NCBI GenBank assembly: GCA_035503515.1
Contig: DATJTJ010000145.1
Span: 45,563-109,562, forward strand
Source of the DNA: DAIDKA01 sp035503515
GTDB lineage: Bacteria; Pseudomonadota; Gammaproteobacteria; Steroidobacterales; Steroidobacteraceae
Direction of reading: 5' to 3'
DNA length: 64,000 nt
Of the stretch, positions 16,973-26,119 are shown piece after piece (the stretch's first letter is position 1; each line of letters opens with the position of its first letter). The notes under the pieces are model-generated. The model saw nothing but the letters and a program-made list of their open reading frames with translations. It had not been told where the DNA came from and made no database searches. Made by a program: the position numbers and the translations under genes.

Positions 16973-19003
16973 ATGCGCGTAGTCAGGATCATCGCCTATG
17001 TGATCGGCGCTCTGGTGGCGCTCGTCGTAGTGGCGCTGCTGCTGGTCGCGGCCTTCGTCAACCCGAATGCCTACAAGGGCCGCATCATCCGCGAAGTGAA
17101 GGCTGCGACGGGGCGCGACCTGGCGCTGCCGGGCGATATCCACCTGTCGGTCTTTCCCTGGGTGGCCCTGAAGCTCGGGCCCGCGAGCCTGGGCAACCCG
17201 CAGGGTTTCCCCGACGACCGCTTCGTCTCCTTCCGGCAGGCGAACCTGCGGGTCAGGGTCCTGCCGCTGCTGCACGGTGAACTCGAGGTCGGCAAGATCA
17301 CGCTCGACGGTCTGGACCTGAACCTGGAAAAGAATGCCGCGGGCAAGGGCAACTGGGAGGACTTCGGGCACTCCGCCGCGACACCTGCGCCACAGGCCGC
17401 CCCGTCGGCCACCGCGCCGACCTCGCTGCGCAGCCTCGGCGGCGTCGAGATCACCGCGAGCCGCATGCGCTACGGGGACGTGGTCCTCCAGGACCTGAAC
17501 GTCAGCATCGGCGCGGCATCCGGGTCCGCGACCGTGCCCGTGCAGTTCGGCTTCGAGATCCGCCGCGGCACGCAGGCCGCGCCCATCAAGGTGTCGGCCT
17601 CGATGCAGGCGCTGATCGATGTTGCCGACAAGCGCTACGGTATCCATGACCTGTCGATGTCCGGAGAACTCGGGAAGACCGCCGGCCGTGCGGCCGTGGC
17701 CTGGAAATTCGCATCGCCGGCCGTGGATGTGGATCTTGCGGCCCAGACGCTCAAGGCCCCGGCATTCACCGCGGCCTTCGCCAACGCCAACCTCAGCGGC
17801 TCGCTCGAGGGCGCGCGCATCACCGATGCGCCGGAGTTCTCCGGTGCACTCAGGCTCGAGACGCTCGCGCCGCGGGACTTCATGACGCAGCTGGGCATGA
17901 CGCCTCCGGTGCTGCGCGATCCGCACGCGCTCGCGAGCCTGGCCTTCTCGAGCCGCTACCGCTACGGCGCCAATGCCGCCCATCTGGATCAGCTGCAGGC
18001 CCGGCTCGACGAATCGACGCTGCAGGGGTCGCTCGCGGTCACGAACCTGGACACCGATGCCCTGAGCTTCGAGCTGCGGCTGGACCAGATCGACCTCGAT
18101 CGCTATCGCGCGCCCCCGACCGCCGCCGCGCCGGCGGCCGCGCCGCGCACCGCGGGCGGCAGCGCGCCCGCCGAACTGCCCACCGCGCCGGTGCGGGCCC
18201 TCGATGCGCAGGGCAGCGTGGCCATCGGCCGCGCGAAGGTGGCGGGGCTCACGCTCACCGACGCGAGTGCGACGCTCGCCGATCACGGCGGCGTGCTGAA
18301 GCTCGCGTCCCTGAAGGCCCGGCTCTATGGCGGTGAGTACGCAGGCGCCATCACTTACGATGCGCACACCGACGTGCCGGCCCTGACGCTGCGTCAGGAG
18401 CTCTCGGGGGTGGACATGGGCGCCCTGCTGAAGGATGCCGTCGGCACCCAGCGCCTGAGCGGCCGCGGCAATGGCACCATCGATCTCGACGGCCAGGGCA
18501 CAACGAGCGACGCCCTGCTGCGGTCGCTGACCGGTCAGCTGGGATTCAATCTGGACAAGGGCGCGGTCGAGGGACTCGATCTGTGGTACGCCATCGGCGC
18601 CGCGCAGTCGCTCCTGCAGCAGCGGACGCTGCCCGCGACGGCCAATACCCAGCGCACCCAGTTCGACGTCATGAAAGTGTCCGCGACGGTGAGCGGCGGC
18701 ATCGCGACCACGCACGATCTGACATTGTCCTCGCCCTACCTGCGCCTGACCGGGCAGGGCACGGCGAACCTCGCCAGCAAGGCCCTGAACCTGCATCTGG
18801 TCACGACCCTCCTCAAGTCCCCGCCCGGTGCCCAGGACACGCCGCTGTCGGCATTGACGCTGGCCGACATCCCGGTTGATGTCGGGGGCACGCTCACCTC
18901 GCCCAGCGTCCGGCCGGACGTTCAGGGACTGGTGAAATCGGCGATCCGGAACAAGGCCCAGGATCTCATCAAGGACAAACTGAAGGGCCTGTTCGGCAAG
19001 TGA
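16973..19003 (+). CDS. AsmA family protein
   Basis: This 676-residue protein has a single N-terminal membrane helix (IIAYVIGALVALVVVALLL, about residues 5-23) followed by a long periplasmic domain with the AsmA/TamB-like repeats (RDLALPGDIHLSVFPWVALKLG near 40-60 is a typical N-terminal motif, and the C-terminal AsmA region is around 500-650). Such proteins are implicated in envelope lipid transport between the inner and outer membranes. A low-complexity Ala/Pro linker lies around residues 380-400. It is 41 bases downstream of the carotenoid oxygenase gene. Confidence 0.9.
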   Translation: MRVVRIIAYVIGALVALVVVALLLVAAFVNPNAYKGRIIREVKAATGRDLALPGDIHLSVFPWVALKLGPASLGNPQGFPDDRFVSFRQANLRVRVLPLLHGELEVGKITLDGLDLNLEKNAAGKGNWEDFGHSAATPAPQAAPSATAPTSLRSLGGVEITASRMRYGDVVLQDLNVSIGAASGSATVPVQFGFEIRRGTQAAPIKVSASMQALIDVADKRYGIHDLSMSGELGKTAGRAAVAWKFASPAVDVDLAAQTLKAPAFTAAFANANLSGSLEGARITDAPEFSGALRLETLAPRDFMTQLGMTPPVLRDPHALASLAFSSRYRYGANAAHLDQLQARLDESTLQGSLAVTNLDTDALSFELRLDQIDLDRYRAPPTAAAPAAAPRTAGGSAPAELPTAPVRALDAQGSVAIGRAKVAGLTLTDASATLADHGGVLKLASLKARLYGGEYAGAITYDAHTDVPALTLRQELSGVDMGALLKDAVGTQRLSGRGNGTIDLDGQGTTSDALLRSLTGQLGFNLDKGAVEGLDLWYAIGAAQSLLQQRTLPATANTQRTQFDVMKVSATVSGGIATTHDLTLSSPYLRLTGQGTANLASKALNLHLVTTLLKSPPGAQDTPLSALTLADIPVDVGGTLTSPSVRPDVQGLVKSAIRNKAQDLIKDKLKGLFGK

Positions 19004-19116
19004 CTGCCGATCCGCGTCCCGATATCCCTTTGCGATACAAAGTCCTGCGTTGTTTTCACTGACCTTTCAAACTTGCCCGTGACTTCCCGGCGATGGCACT
19101 CTACCGCGGCAGGGCC

Positions 19117-19121
19117 GGAGG
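19117..19121 (+). promoter_or_regulatory. Ribosome binding site favouring a TTG start
   Basis: GGAGG lies seven bases before the TTG at 19129 and agrees with the conserved start of the winged-helix domain (DTDVYRCGEF). The upstream in-frame ATG at 19093 has no ribosome site. Confidence 0.5.
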
Positions 19122-19128
19122 TTCGCCG

Positions 19129-21615
19129 TTGGATACCGATGTCTACCGTTGCGGCGAATTCCTGATCGAGGCGACCAACCGTCGCTTCAGCCGCGACGGC
19201 GTGGAGCTCGCCCTGGAACCCAAGGTTTTCGCAGTGGCCCTGCTGCTGCTCTCGAGTCCCGGCGAACTCGTCACGCGCGAGCAGCTGCTCGATTCGGTCT
19301 GGGGCCATCGCTACGTCACGCCCTCGACCCTGAACCGGGTCATCGCACTGGTGCGGCGGGCCTTCGCCGATGATGTCGGGCACCCGAGGTTCATCCAGAC
19401 CGTGCATGGCGCCGGTTACCGCTTCATCGGTCCGGTGGTCCGCCAGGCCGAGAGCGCACAGAGCCTGACGGTAAGATTCGGGCCGCCCCCGACGGCGCGC
19501 CCCCCGGCGCCGCTGGAAGCGCTGATCGGTCGTGGCGAGCAGATCGAGCAACTGTCCACGCTGCTGCGCGACGGCCGCGGCGTCACCGTCGTGGGGTCCG
19601 GTGGCATGGGCAAGACCCAGTGCGCCCTGGCCTTTGCCCATCAGCATGCGGACGACTGGCCGGATGGCATCTGGTTCTTCGACCTGGTGCCGTTGCAGCA
19701 CGCGGAGCAGTGGCTGGAGCTGCTGGCGCGGGCGCTGTCGATTTCACCGTCGGGGGAGGGCGCCTTGCTGGAACGCGTGGCCCGCGCCCTGGCGCACCGC
19801 CGCGCGCTGCTGGTGCTCGACAACTGCGACCGGCTGTCGACGGCCCTGGGTGTAACGGTGGTGCAGATCCTGCGCGCGACCGACGAGGTGAAAGTGCTGG
19901 CCACCTCCCAGCAGCCGCTGCAGTTCCGCGGCGAGCAGCTGCTGCACATGCCGCCGCTGGCGCTGCCGCCCGTGCGCCAGAGCGTCACCGCCGCGGATCT
20001 GCCGGACATCGCCTGCGCCCCGGCGGTGGCATTGCTGCTCGCGCGCATCCGGTCGGTGCAGCCCGGCTTCGTGCTGCGCGTGGCCAATGCGCCGGCGATC
20101 GTTGCGATCTGCGAGCGTCTGGATGGCATGCCGCTGGCACTGGAACTGGCCGCGGCGCGCTTTGCGGTGCTGTCCGCCGAACAGGTGCTGGAACGGCTGT
20201 CCCTGCGGTTCCGGTTCCTCTCCAGCGAGGCGGCCGGGCGCGATGCGCGCCACCGCAATCTCGCGGCCCTGCTGGAGTGGAGTTTCGGGCTGCTGTCGAG
20301 CGCCGAACAGCAGCTGCTCGCCTGGCTCGGCGTGTTCGTGCAGGGCTGGACCGTGGAGGCCGTGATCTTCCTGGCCCAAGCCCTCGGCCGCGACCCGGAG
20401 TCGCAGGTGGATCTGCTCACCGGACTGGCCAACAAGTCGCTGGTGACGGTGAATCAGGCCCTGACCCCGCCGCGCTACCGGCTGCTGGAGAGCGTGCGCG
20501 AATTCGCGCTGGTGCAGCTTGCGCACATGAACGAGGAGCCGCGCGCGCGGCAGGCGCACCTGGGCTACATCGGCCGCCTGGCCGCGACCGTCCATCAGGA
20601 CATGATCAGCGGCCGCATGCGCGAACGGGTGGCATCGCTCATCCATGAACACGACAACATCGAAGCCGCCTGCGACTACGCACTCGGCGGCGGCGGTGAC
20701 CCCCAGGCGGCGCTGCAGATCGTCGGTTCGCTGATCCTGTACTTCAAGGCCCATGGTGCCTATGCCCTGGGACATCGGCTGAGCCAGCGTGCGCTGGAGA
20801 AGGCGCCGCGCGAACGGACCCGGGTCCGGTGCCTCGCCATGACCTGCTACGGCGTCATCGGTCTCACGGCCCATACGGGTCCGGCGGCCGGTGAGGCGCT
20901 GCAGGAAGCGGCCAGCATCGCGCAGGAGATCGGCGATCAGTGGGCGCAGGCCTACGCCAGCGGCAACCTCGCCATGTGGAAGGCGGACCTGGGTCTGGGG
21001 CAACGGGCGGGCCCCGATATCGGGATCGTCGAGCGGATCGCCGAGCGGTTGAACGATGACAATCTGCGGGGCCTGGCCGGACTTGCCCGGGGTTGGATGT
21101 ACCTGGCCGAAAACCGGGTCGACCAGGCCATCGAGGTGCTGACCCCGGTGCGTCGTCTCGGCGATGACGTCCACCAGCATCACTTCATCGAGGTGTACAT
21201 CGGACTTGCGATGTTCCGGCGCGGCGACTATGCGCAGGCCGCCAGGCTATGGCTCGAATCGATGCGCAATGCCCTCGCGGTCGGGCACATCCGCGGCGCC
21301 GCGGGTTCGATGGAGGGCTGCGGCTACATTGCCGAACGGCTCGGGCTGGCGGAGCAGGCGTGCCGCAGCCTCGGCGCCGCCGAGGAGATCCGCCAGCGCA
21401 CCGGCATCCCGCTCTACAGCTTCTGGATCCCTCACTACAACCATGCCCACGCCGCATTGCGCACGGCGCTCGGACCTGCGGCCTACGCCCGCGCCACCGC
21501 CACGGGGGCGGCGCTGCACGAGGAGGATGCCGCGGCCGAAAACGCGCAATGGCTGCAGTCCTTCAGCGCCGCGCCGGGCTACGGCCCGCCGGACAGCAGG
21601 CCCTTGTCGTCATAG
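19129..21615 (+). CDS. wHTH-STAND transcriptional regulator
   Basis: The ~828-residue protein begins with an OmpR/CadC-like winged helix (about residues 5-100, with LVTREQLLDSVWGHRYV and FIQTVHGAGYRF), followed by a STAND/NB-ARC-like ATPase domain. Walker A VGSGGMGKTQ is near residue 155 and ALLVLDNCDRL, a Walker B-like motif, near 225. The last ~400 residues are helical TPR-like repeats (PGSAD-like Ala-rich helices) that may sense a ligand. Such regulators change DNA binding on ligand and ATP binding. It is convergent with a flavoprotein gene, whose 3' end overlaps its own by 37 bases. The effector is unknown. The start is set at the TTG with a GGAGG site. Confidence 0.78.
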   Translation: MDTDVYRCGEFLIEATNRRFSRDGVELALEPKVFAVALLLLSSPGELVTREQLLDSVWGHRYVTPSTLNRVIALVRRAFADDVGHPRFIQTVHGAGYRFIGPVVRQAESAQSLTVRFGPPPTARPPAPLEALIGRGEQIEQLSTLLRDGRGVTVVGSGGMGKTQCALAFAHQHADDWPDGIWFFDLVPLQHAEQWLELLARALSISPSGEGALLERVARALAHRRALLVLDNCDRLSTALGVTVVQILRATDEVKVLATSQQPLQFRGEQLLHMPPLALPPVRQSVTAADLPDIACAPAVALLLARIRSVQPGFVLRVANAPAIVAICERLDGMPLALELAAARFAVLSAEQVLERLSLRFRFLSSEAAGRDARHRNLAALLEWSFGLLSSAEQQLLAWLGVFVQGWTVEAVIFLAQALGRDPESQVDLLTGLANKSLVTVNQALTPPRYRLLESVREFALVQLAHMNEEPRARQAHLGYIGRLAATVHQDMISGRMRERVASLIHEHDNIEAACDYALGGGGDPQAALQIVGSLILYFKAHGAYALGHRLSQRALEKAPRERTRVRCLAMTCYGVIGLTAHTGPAAGEALQEAASIAQEIGDQWAQAYASGNLAMWKADLGLGQRAGPDIGIVERIAERLNDDNLRGLAGLARGWMYLAENRVDQAIEVLTPVRRLGDDVHQHHFIEVYIGLAMFRRGDYAQAARLWLESMRNALAVGHIRGAAGSMEGCGYIAERLGLAEQACRSLGAAEEIRQRTGIPLYSFWIPHYNHAHAALRTALGPAAYARATATGAALHEEDAAAENAQWLQSFSAAPGYGPPDSRPLSS

Positions 21616-23006
21616 CGGCGGCGCAGGTTCGCGAGCCGGCCGGCGAGGTCCGCGCCGAACTGGTGTTCGGCCTGCGCGTCGTCCTGGTCACTGAAGTTCG
21701 GCAGGATGGTCGGTGCGGCATCCGGAGTAATTTTCGCATACAGCGCCCGGATGCCGGTGCGCAATCCGGTCACCTGGTCGGGCGTGTCGGTGATGCCGAG
21801 CAGGTTGACGAAGAAGCGGACGTCGCGATGGGCGAATGCGGTGTCCTCCCGGGGCACCCGCGACACGGCCCCGCCCATGTGCTGCAGGTGGATCTCGGTG
21901 CGAGGCGATGGCAACTCGTTGGCCGCGGCGGCGAGCACTTTGAGCGTCGAGTCCGGGAGCGAGACGTAGTTGGCCGTCTTCCAGTAATACGAGAGTCCCG
22001 GCGGCGCGGACGGGTCGAACATCTGCTGCCATTGCACGTACGGCATCCAGCCCAGGTGCTCCGCCAGCGGTTGACCGTAGGCCCGCAGCGGCTTCAGGGC
22101 GCGCTCGCCCTGGGCGTGGTCACCGCACCAGCTGACGGCGAGGATGACCACCGGGCGCCCATGCCAGGCCGGAGCGAGAAAGGGCAGTGGCGGCGCGTGC
22201 ACGATGACGGCGAGACCACAGAACTCATCGGGCGCCTCGGCGGCGAAGTCACGGAATGCCTGCAGGGCTCCCAGGGCCTGTTCCCCCGGATGGATGATGA
22301 GTCCCGCGAGCACATGGCTCAGGGGATAGACCCGGTAGTCGAAACTCGCGACCACGCCGAAGCCCCCGGCGCCGCCGCGCAGGCCCCAGTACAGGTCGGC
22401 ATGATCGACGGGGGAGGCGCGCACGATGCGGCCGTCGCCGAGAATGACGCTGGCCGCGAGCACGTTGTCGCAGGCCAGCCCGTAGCGGCGCATGAGCCAG
22501 CCGGCGCCGCCGCCGAGGGTGAAGCCGCCGACGCCGGTGGTCGAAATCAGGCCGCCGGTCGTGGCCAGGGACACCCGCGCCGTCGCCGCGTCCACGTCGC
22601 GCCAGAGCGCGCCGCCCTGCACGGTCGCGATGCCGGCTTCGGCGTTCACCACCACGCTGTTGAGCCGCGACAGGTCCAGCAGCAGTGCTCCGTCGCGGAT
22701 GCTGCGGCCGGCGACGTTGTGGCCGCCGCCGCGCACGGTCACGGCCAGCCCGTATTCGGAGGCGATCCGCAGGGCGCTGGCGACGTCTTCGGCGTCCGCA
22801 CAGGCGACGATGGCGGAAGGATACCGGTTGATCGCCCCATTCCAGACGCGGCGCGCGGCCGCATAGGCGTCGTCGCTGCGCACGGTCACGGTGCCGCGCA
22901 GCGTGCCCCGCAAGGCCGTCAGTACCGTGCCGCTGAGTTCAATGGAGTCGGACTGCACTGGCGCTGCCTCCCCGGTGGCGGCGCCGCTTCTCGAGTCGGC
23001 GCTCAC
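21579..23006 (-). CDS. FAD-linked oxidoreductase, BBE type
   Basis: This 475-residue enzyme belongs to the FAD_binding_4/berberine-bridge family: the PCMH-type FAD domain (about residues 60-210, with RGGGHNVAGRSIRDGALLLDLS) precedes a substrate domain and a BBE C-terminus (SYYWKTANYVSL and YFGANLARL-like region around 440-470). The His in GGGHNVAG matches the covalent FAD-histidyl site of many family members. It lacks an obvious signal peptide. Substrates in the family include sugars, alkaloids and lactones, so none can be chosen here. Its stop region overlaps the convergent STAND regulator gene. A strong hairpin precedes its GTG start. Confidence 0.85.
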   Translation of the reverse strand: MSADSRSGAATGEAAPVQSDSIELSGTVLTALRGTLRGTVTVRSDDAYAAARRVWNGAINRYPSAIVACADAEDVASALRIASEYGLAVTVRGGGHNVAGRSIRDGALLLDLSRLNSVVVNAEAGIATVQGGALWRDVDAATARVSLATTGGLISTTGVGGFTLGGGAGWLMRRYGLACDNVLAASVILGDGRIVRASPVDHADLYWGLRGGAGGFGVVASFDYRVYPLSHVLAGLIIHPGEQALGALQAFRDFAAEAPDEFCGLAVIVHAPPLPFLAPAWHGRPVVILAVSWCGDHAQGERALKPLRAYGQPLAEHLGWMPYVQWQQMFDPSAPPGLSYYWKTANYVSLPDSTLKVLAAAANELPSPRTEIHLQHMGGAVSRVPREDTAFAHRDVRFFVNLLGITDTPDQVTGLRTGIRALYAKITPDAAPTILPNFSDQDDAQAEHQFGADLAGRLANLRRRYDDKGLLSGGP

Positions 23007-23050
23007 GGACAGTCTGCCGTCAGCCCGGACGGGTGTCCATGCATCCGGTA

Positions 23051-23082
23051 CCGCCGCGCCGCATCAAGGTGCGGCGCGGCGG
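23051..23082 (-). terminator. Strong GC-rich hairpin between two minus-strand genes
   Basis: A perfect 13-bp inverted repeat, CCGCCGCGCCGCA at 23051-23063 and its complement at 23070-23082, surrounds a 6-base loop (TCAAGG). It lies 33 bases beyond the stop of the secreted-protein gene and about 45 bases before the flavoprotein gene. No T-run follows, but the stem is very stable. It probably ends or attenuates transcription between the two genes. Confidence 0.6.
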
Positions 23083-23114
23083 GTCCGGCCATAGGCGCAG
23101 GCAACGCAGGCAAT

Positions 23115-23813
23115 CTACGGTTCCTGGGTCGTGGTGTTGATGTTGACGCGGGTCGCCACGATGTTGCCGGTGATCACACCGGGCAGCGCCAGCGTCTTGC
23201 CATCGGGTCCCAGCTGCGTGATGGTGAACGTCCCGGTGTAGCTGTTGCCGTCCCGGGACAGCGTCACGTACTGCTTGATGAAAGCCGGACCGCCGGGACC
23301 GACCGGCGCGTTGGCCGGGTTGTTCGGCGGATTCCAGGACAGGCCGATATGGTTGAGCACATAGGTGCGCTCGCCGGTCTGCTTCCACACGCCCAGGCAG
23401 GTGGCGCCGGTCGTGGGGTCCCGGACACCGGAGTAGGTCAGCTCGTTGCCATCGGCGAACCAGATGGTGTTGCCACCATCGACCATCGCCCCATCCGGAA
23501 TGTTGATCGGCGGCGGCTTGCTGGCGTTGCCGCTGGAAAGATACGTGAAGTGCCACAGCCCGACGATGGGCGCGCCGAAATGATCCGGCCAGCCTTCATC
23601 CGCGACGTACCGGAAGCCCACCTTCGTGAGCGTTGCCGGGCCGGCCCCCGGCTGTTGCCATACCGAGGGCTTGAACGGTCCCTCGTACTGCAGGCAGCCC
23701 GCGCTCGCCTGCTGCACGAAGGCCGCGCCCAGAAGCATCAGTCCGAGACAGGCCAGTCCCCGACAGGCTGCGCGCAGCCTTGCGAGGGGAGACTCGAGGT
23801 TCGTGATTTTCAT
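23115..23813 (-). CDS. Secreted protein of unknown function
   Basis: I start at MKITNLES (23813), giving a 232-residue protein with a signal peptide (LACLGLMLLGAAFVQQASA, cleavage after about residue 37). The mature part has one-domain beta-rich character with Trp, Gly, Asn and Pro, and motifs such as GFRYVADEGWPDHF and ITQLGPDGKTLALPG. I recognise no catalytic motif. A 14-bp palindrome lies just upstream. The next gene downstream is the flavoprotein gene, after a strong hairpin, so they may be separate transcripts. Confidence 0.7.
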   Translation of the reverse strand: MKITNLESPLARLRAACRGLACLGLMLLGAAFVQQASAGCLQYEGPFKPSVWQQPGAGPATLTKVGFRYVADEGWPDHFGAPIVGLWHFTYLSSGNASKPPPINIPDGAMVDGGNTIWFADGNELTYSGVRDPTTGATCLGVWKQTGERTYVLNHIGLSWNPPNNPANAPVGPGGPAFIKQYVTLSRDGNSYTGTFTITQLGPDGKTLALPGVITGNIVATRVNINTTTQEP

Positions 23814-23843
23814 GTCATCGCTCCACTGATTGGGGGTGAATGC

Positions 23844-23857
23844 CGCTGTCGACAGCG
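23844..23857. promoter_or_regulatory. 14-bp palindrome upstream of the secreted protein
   Basis: CGCTGTCGACAGCG is a perfect 14-bp palindrome, 30 bases upstream of the chosen ATG at 23813. It could be a small operator or a chance palindrome in GC-rich DNA. No convincing promoter boxes flank it. Confidence 0.3.
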
Positions 23858-24011
23858 TCGACGGCGCACACTCTAGACGCCGCATGTGGCGCGAAAACGC
23901 GGGGCTTGTGAGGGATTGATGAGGCTTCCGTGGATGCCGCAGTGCCGCAATGCCGTTGCCTGTGCGGGCCTGCTGCAGGACGTCATAGAATCACTGCCGC
24001 CCTCCGCGATC

Positions 24012-24016
24012 GGGGA
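24012..24016 (+). promoter_or_regulatory. Ribosome binding site for the TIR-protein TTG start
   Basis: GGGGA lies eight bases before the TTG at 24025, whose product begins with the TIR-typical DIFLSY. No ATG or GTG nearby gives a better start. Confidence 0.45.
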
Positions 24017-24024
24017 TCACGCGC

Positions 24025-25680
24025 TTGGCCGACATCTTCCTTTCCTATGGACATACCGACGCGGCGATTGCGAAACGGTTCGCGGCGGCCTTTGAGCGGG
24101 CGGGCCTGAGCGTCTGGTGGGATGCCACGCTGCATTCGGGAGACTCGTTCGATGCGGCCATCGAGGCCGCATTGCGCGGCGCCAGGGCCGTGGTGGTGCT
24201 GTGGTCGGCCGCTTCCGTGCAGTCGCGCTGGGTGCGTGCCGAGGCGACGCTGGCCGATCGACTCAAGACCTTGCTGCCGGTGATGATCGAGAACTGCGAA
24301 CGGCCGATCATGTTCGAACTCACGCATACGCCGAGCCTCGTGCACTGGTCGGGGGATGACGAAGACGGCGTGTGGCGCTCCGTAATTGCCGACGTGCGGC
24401 GCCTGGTGGACAGAGGCGGTGAAGCGACCGGCGATGCGCCTGCGCCACTGGCCACGCGCGCCGCGATGCCCGAGCGCGGTGGCGAGCCCGGCGTTGGCAT
24501 GCTGCCGATCCTCAGCCGCTCGGGTCTGCCGGAAGATGAGGTGTTTGCCGAGGACCTGCTCCCGGAGATCCTGGCCGAACTGTCCCGACATGGCTATTGC
24601 AGGGTCATCACGACTGCCGCCATTGCCGGCGCCCGCGGCAACCAGGCGGACCTGCGCGCACTCGCGCGCACCCTCGAGGTTCGCTACCTCGTGGAGAGTC
24701 ATATCCGGCGCGTGGGTCCCAACCTGCGCCTGATGATCCAGCTGACCGAGGGTGCGAACGGCAACATCCTGTGGAGCCAGAAGTACGAGCGGCCCCTGGC
24801 GGCGGTGGAACAGCTGCAGGATGAGCTCGCGGTCGAGATCGCAAGCCACATCGGCGAGCAGGTGCTGCGCCTGGAGTTCGAACATGTGTACCGCAAGTCC
24901 GAGAATCTGACCGCCTGGGAGCGGGCGCTGCGCAGCATGGCGTGCATGGGGCGCATCAATTCGCAAAGCATGCGCCTTTCGATCGAGGAAGCACGGCAGG
25001 CGCTGCGCATTGCTCCGGACTACGCCTTCGCCCATGCGCAGCTCGCCGTCCCCCTCGCGTGCTACGGAGTCATGCTCAGGAACGGCGACGAAACCGAAAC
25101 CGCCGCGGAAGTACGCCTGCACGTCAGGCGGGCGGTCGAGCTGGCGCCGACCGACTCGCGGGTGCTGCAGTTCGCGGCCAATGCCTGTTCCGTCATCGGT
25201 GATTTCCAGGCCTGCCTGCGCTACTCGGAGCGCGCGGTGGAACTGACTCCCAATGTCGCCCATGCCCATCAGGGCCTGGGCTGCGCCTACCTGGGCCTGG
25301 GACGTATCGAGGAGGCGCTGCGGGAATTCGACGCCGAGGAGAGGCTGGCGCCGCATGACGGCATCCGCTACCTGAGCTGGTGCATGCGCGGCGTGGCCTA
25401 TCTGGTACAGAACCGTCTGGACGCCGCCGATGCGGCGCTCGAGCGCTCCCGCAAACTCAACCCCAGCTACCATTACGCCCTGATCTGGAAGGCGGTCGTC
25501 GCATCGCTCCTGGGGAGGGACGAGGAAGCCGTGCAGCTGGTGCGTGAAGTGCGGACTCTGGAACCGCACATCACCCTGGCCCAGCATCAAGCCAACAGTT
25601 CGGTCTGGGTGGCCGACGCGCAGCGCGCCCGGGAGCTGAACGCGGTGTTGCGCACTCCGTGGGCTGCGACCGACTCCTGA
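24025..25680 (+). CDS. TIR domain protein with TolB-like and TPR regions
   Basis: The 551-residue protein starts with a TIR domain (residues 1-130: DIFLSYGHTDAAIA, WWDATLHSGDSFDAAIEA). Its Glu73 in SRWVRAE aligns with the catalytic glutamate of NAD-cleaving TIR domains. Residues about 155-290 resemble the TolB-like/cyclase-associated N-terminal segment (LVESHIRRVGPNLRLMIQLTE), and about 300-540 form TPR repeats (Leu/Ala-rich, PDYAFAHAQLA, PNVAHAHQGLG). There is no signal peptide or membrane segment. TIR-TPR proteins occur in signalling and defence. The TIR could be an NADase effector or a protein-interaction module. A PIN/AbrB toxin-antitoxin pair lies immediately downstream on the other strand. 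Confidence 0.8.
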   Translation: MADIFLSYGHTDAAIAKRFAAAFERAGLSVWWDATLHSGDSFDAAIEAALRGARAVVVLWSAASVQSRWVRAEATLADRLKTLLPVMIENCERPIMFELTHTPSLVHWSGDDEDGVWRSVIADVRRLVDRGGEATGDAPAPLATRAAMPERGGEPGVGMLPILSRSGLPEDEVFAEDLLPEILAELSRHGYCRVITTAAIAGARGNQADLRALARTLEVRYLVESHIRRVGPNLRLMIQLTEGANGNILWSQKYERPLAAVEQLQDELAVEIASHIGEQVLRLEFEHVYRKSENLTAWERALRSMACMGRINSQSMRLSIEEARQALRIAPDYAFAHAQLAVPLACYGVMLRNGDETETAAEVRLHVRRAVELAPTDSRVLQFAANACSVIGDFQACLRYSERAVELTPNVAHAHQGLGCAYLGLGRIEEALREFDAEERLAPHDGIRYLSWCMRGVAYLVQNRLDAADAALERSRKLNPSYHYALIWKAVVASLLGRDEEAVQLVREVRTLEPHITLAQHQANSSVWVADAQRARELNAVLRTPWAATDS

Positions 25681-25710
25681 GGTCGATGACCTCGCGATCG
25701 GCACTGGTGA

Positions 25711-26115
25711 CTATTCCACCGGGGCGACCAGCGGCACCGTCGGGAAATAGCCCCGGTAGCGGCCAACATCGCGAGTCAGGATCGCGCATTTGACGACTGC
25801 TGCATGCGCGCCGATGTAGAAATCCGGCAAGACGCCTTGTTTGGTTCCTTTGCGGCGCCGATACTTGAGGAAGACCTTTCCCGCAAGAAACAGAGCTTCA
25901 CGCGGAATGGTGTCCACCACCAGCATGGCTTCCGCGATAACCTGCTCCAGCTCCTCGATACGTTGGAATGCCATCGACAGCTCGGAATAGATCACGGCAT
26001 TGATGGCCAGGCGGTCGGTGAGCGCGGCGGACTCCAGTTGTGCCTGTGACCATGCCGCCCACTTCGGATCATCCTCCAGCACATCAAGCAGTACATTGGT
26101 GTCAACCAGGATCAC
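25711..26115 (-). CDS. vapC: PIN-domain toxin, VapC-like
   Basis: The 134-residue protein has the PIN-domain acidic residues: Asp5 (MILVDTNVL), Glu45 (VIYSELSM), Asp98 (LPDFYIG) and Asp116 (TRDVGRY). VapC-type toxins are ribonucleases that cut RNA to stop growth. It starts with a GTG four bases after the AbrB-type antitoxin stop, so the two form a toxin-antitoxin operon. The RNA target is unknown. Confidence 0.88.
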   Translation of the reverse strand: MILVDTNVLLDVLEDDPKWAAWSQAQLESAALTDRLAINAVIYSELSMAFQRIEELEQVIAEAMLVVDTIPREALFLAGKVFLKYRRRKGTKQGVLPDFYIGAHAAVVKCAILTRDVGRYRGYFPTVPLVAPVE

Positions 26116-26119
26116 CGCT

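Noticed and set aside
19028..19042. CTTTG-CGATA-CAAAG inverted repeat before the STAND gene
   Set aside because: Only five-base arms with a five-base spacer, too short to be confident of an operator.
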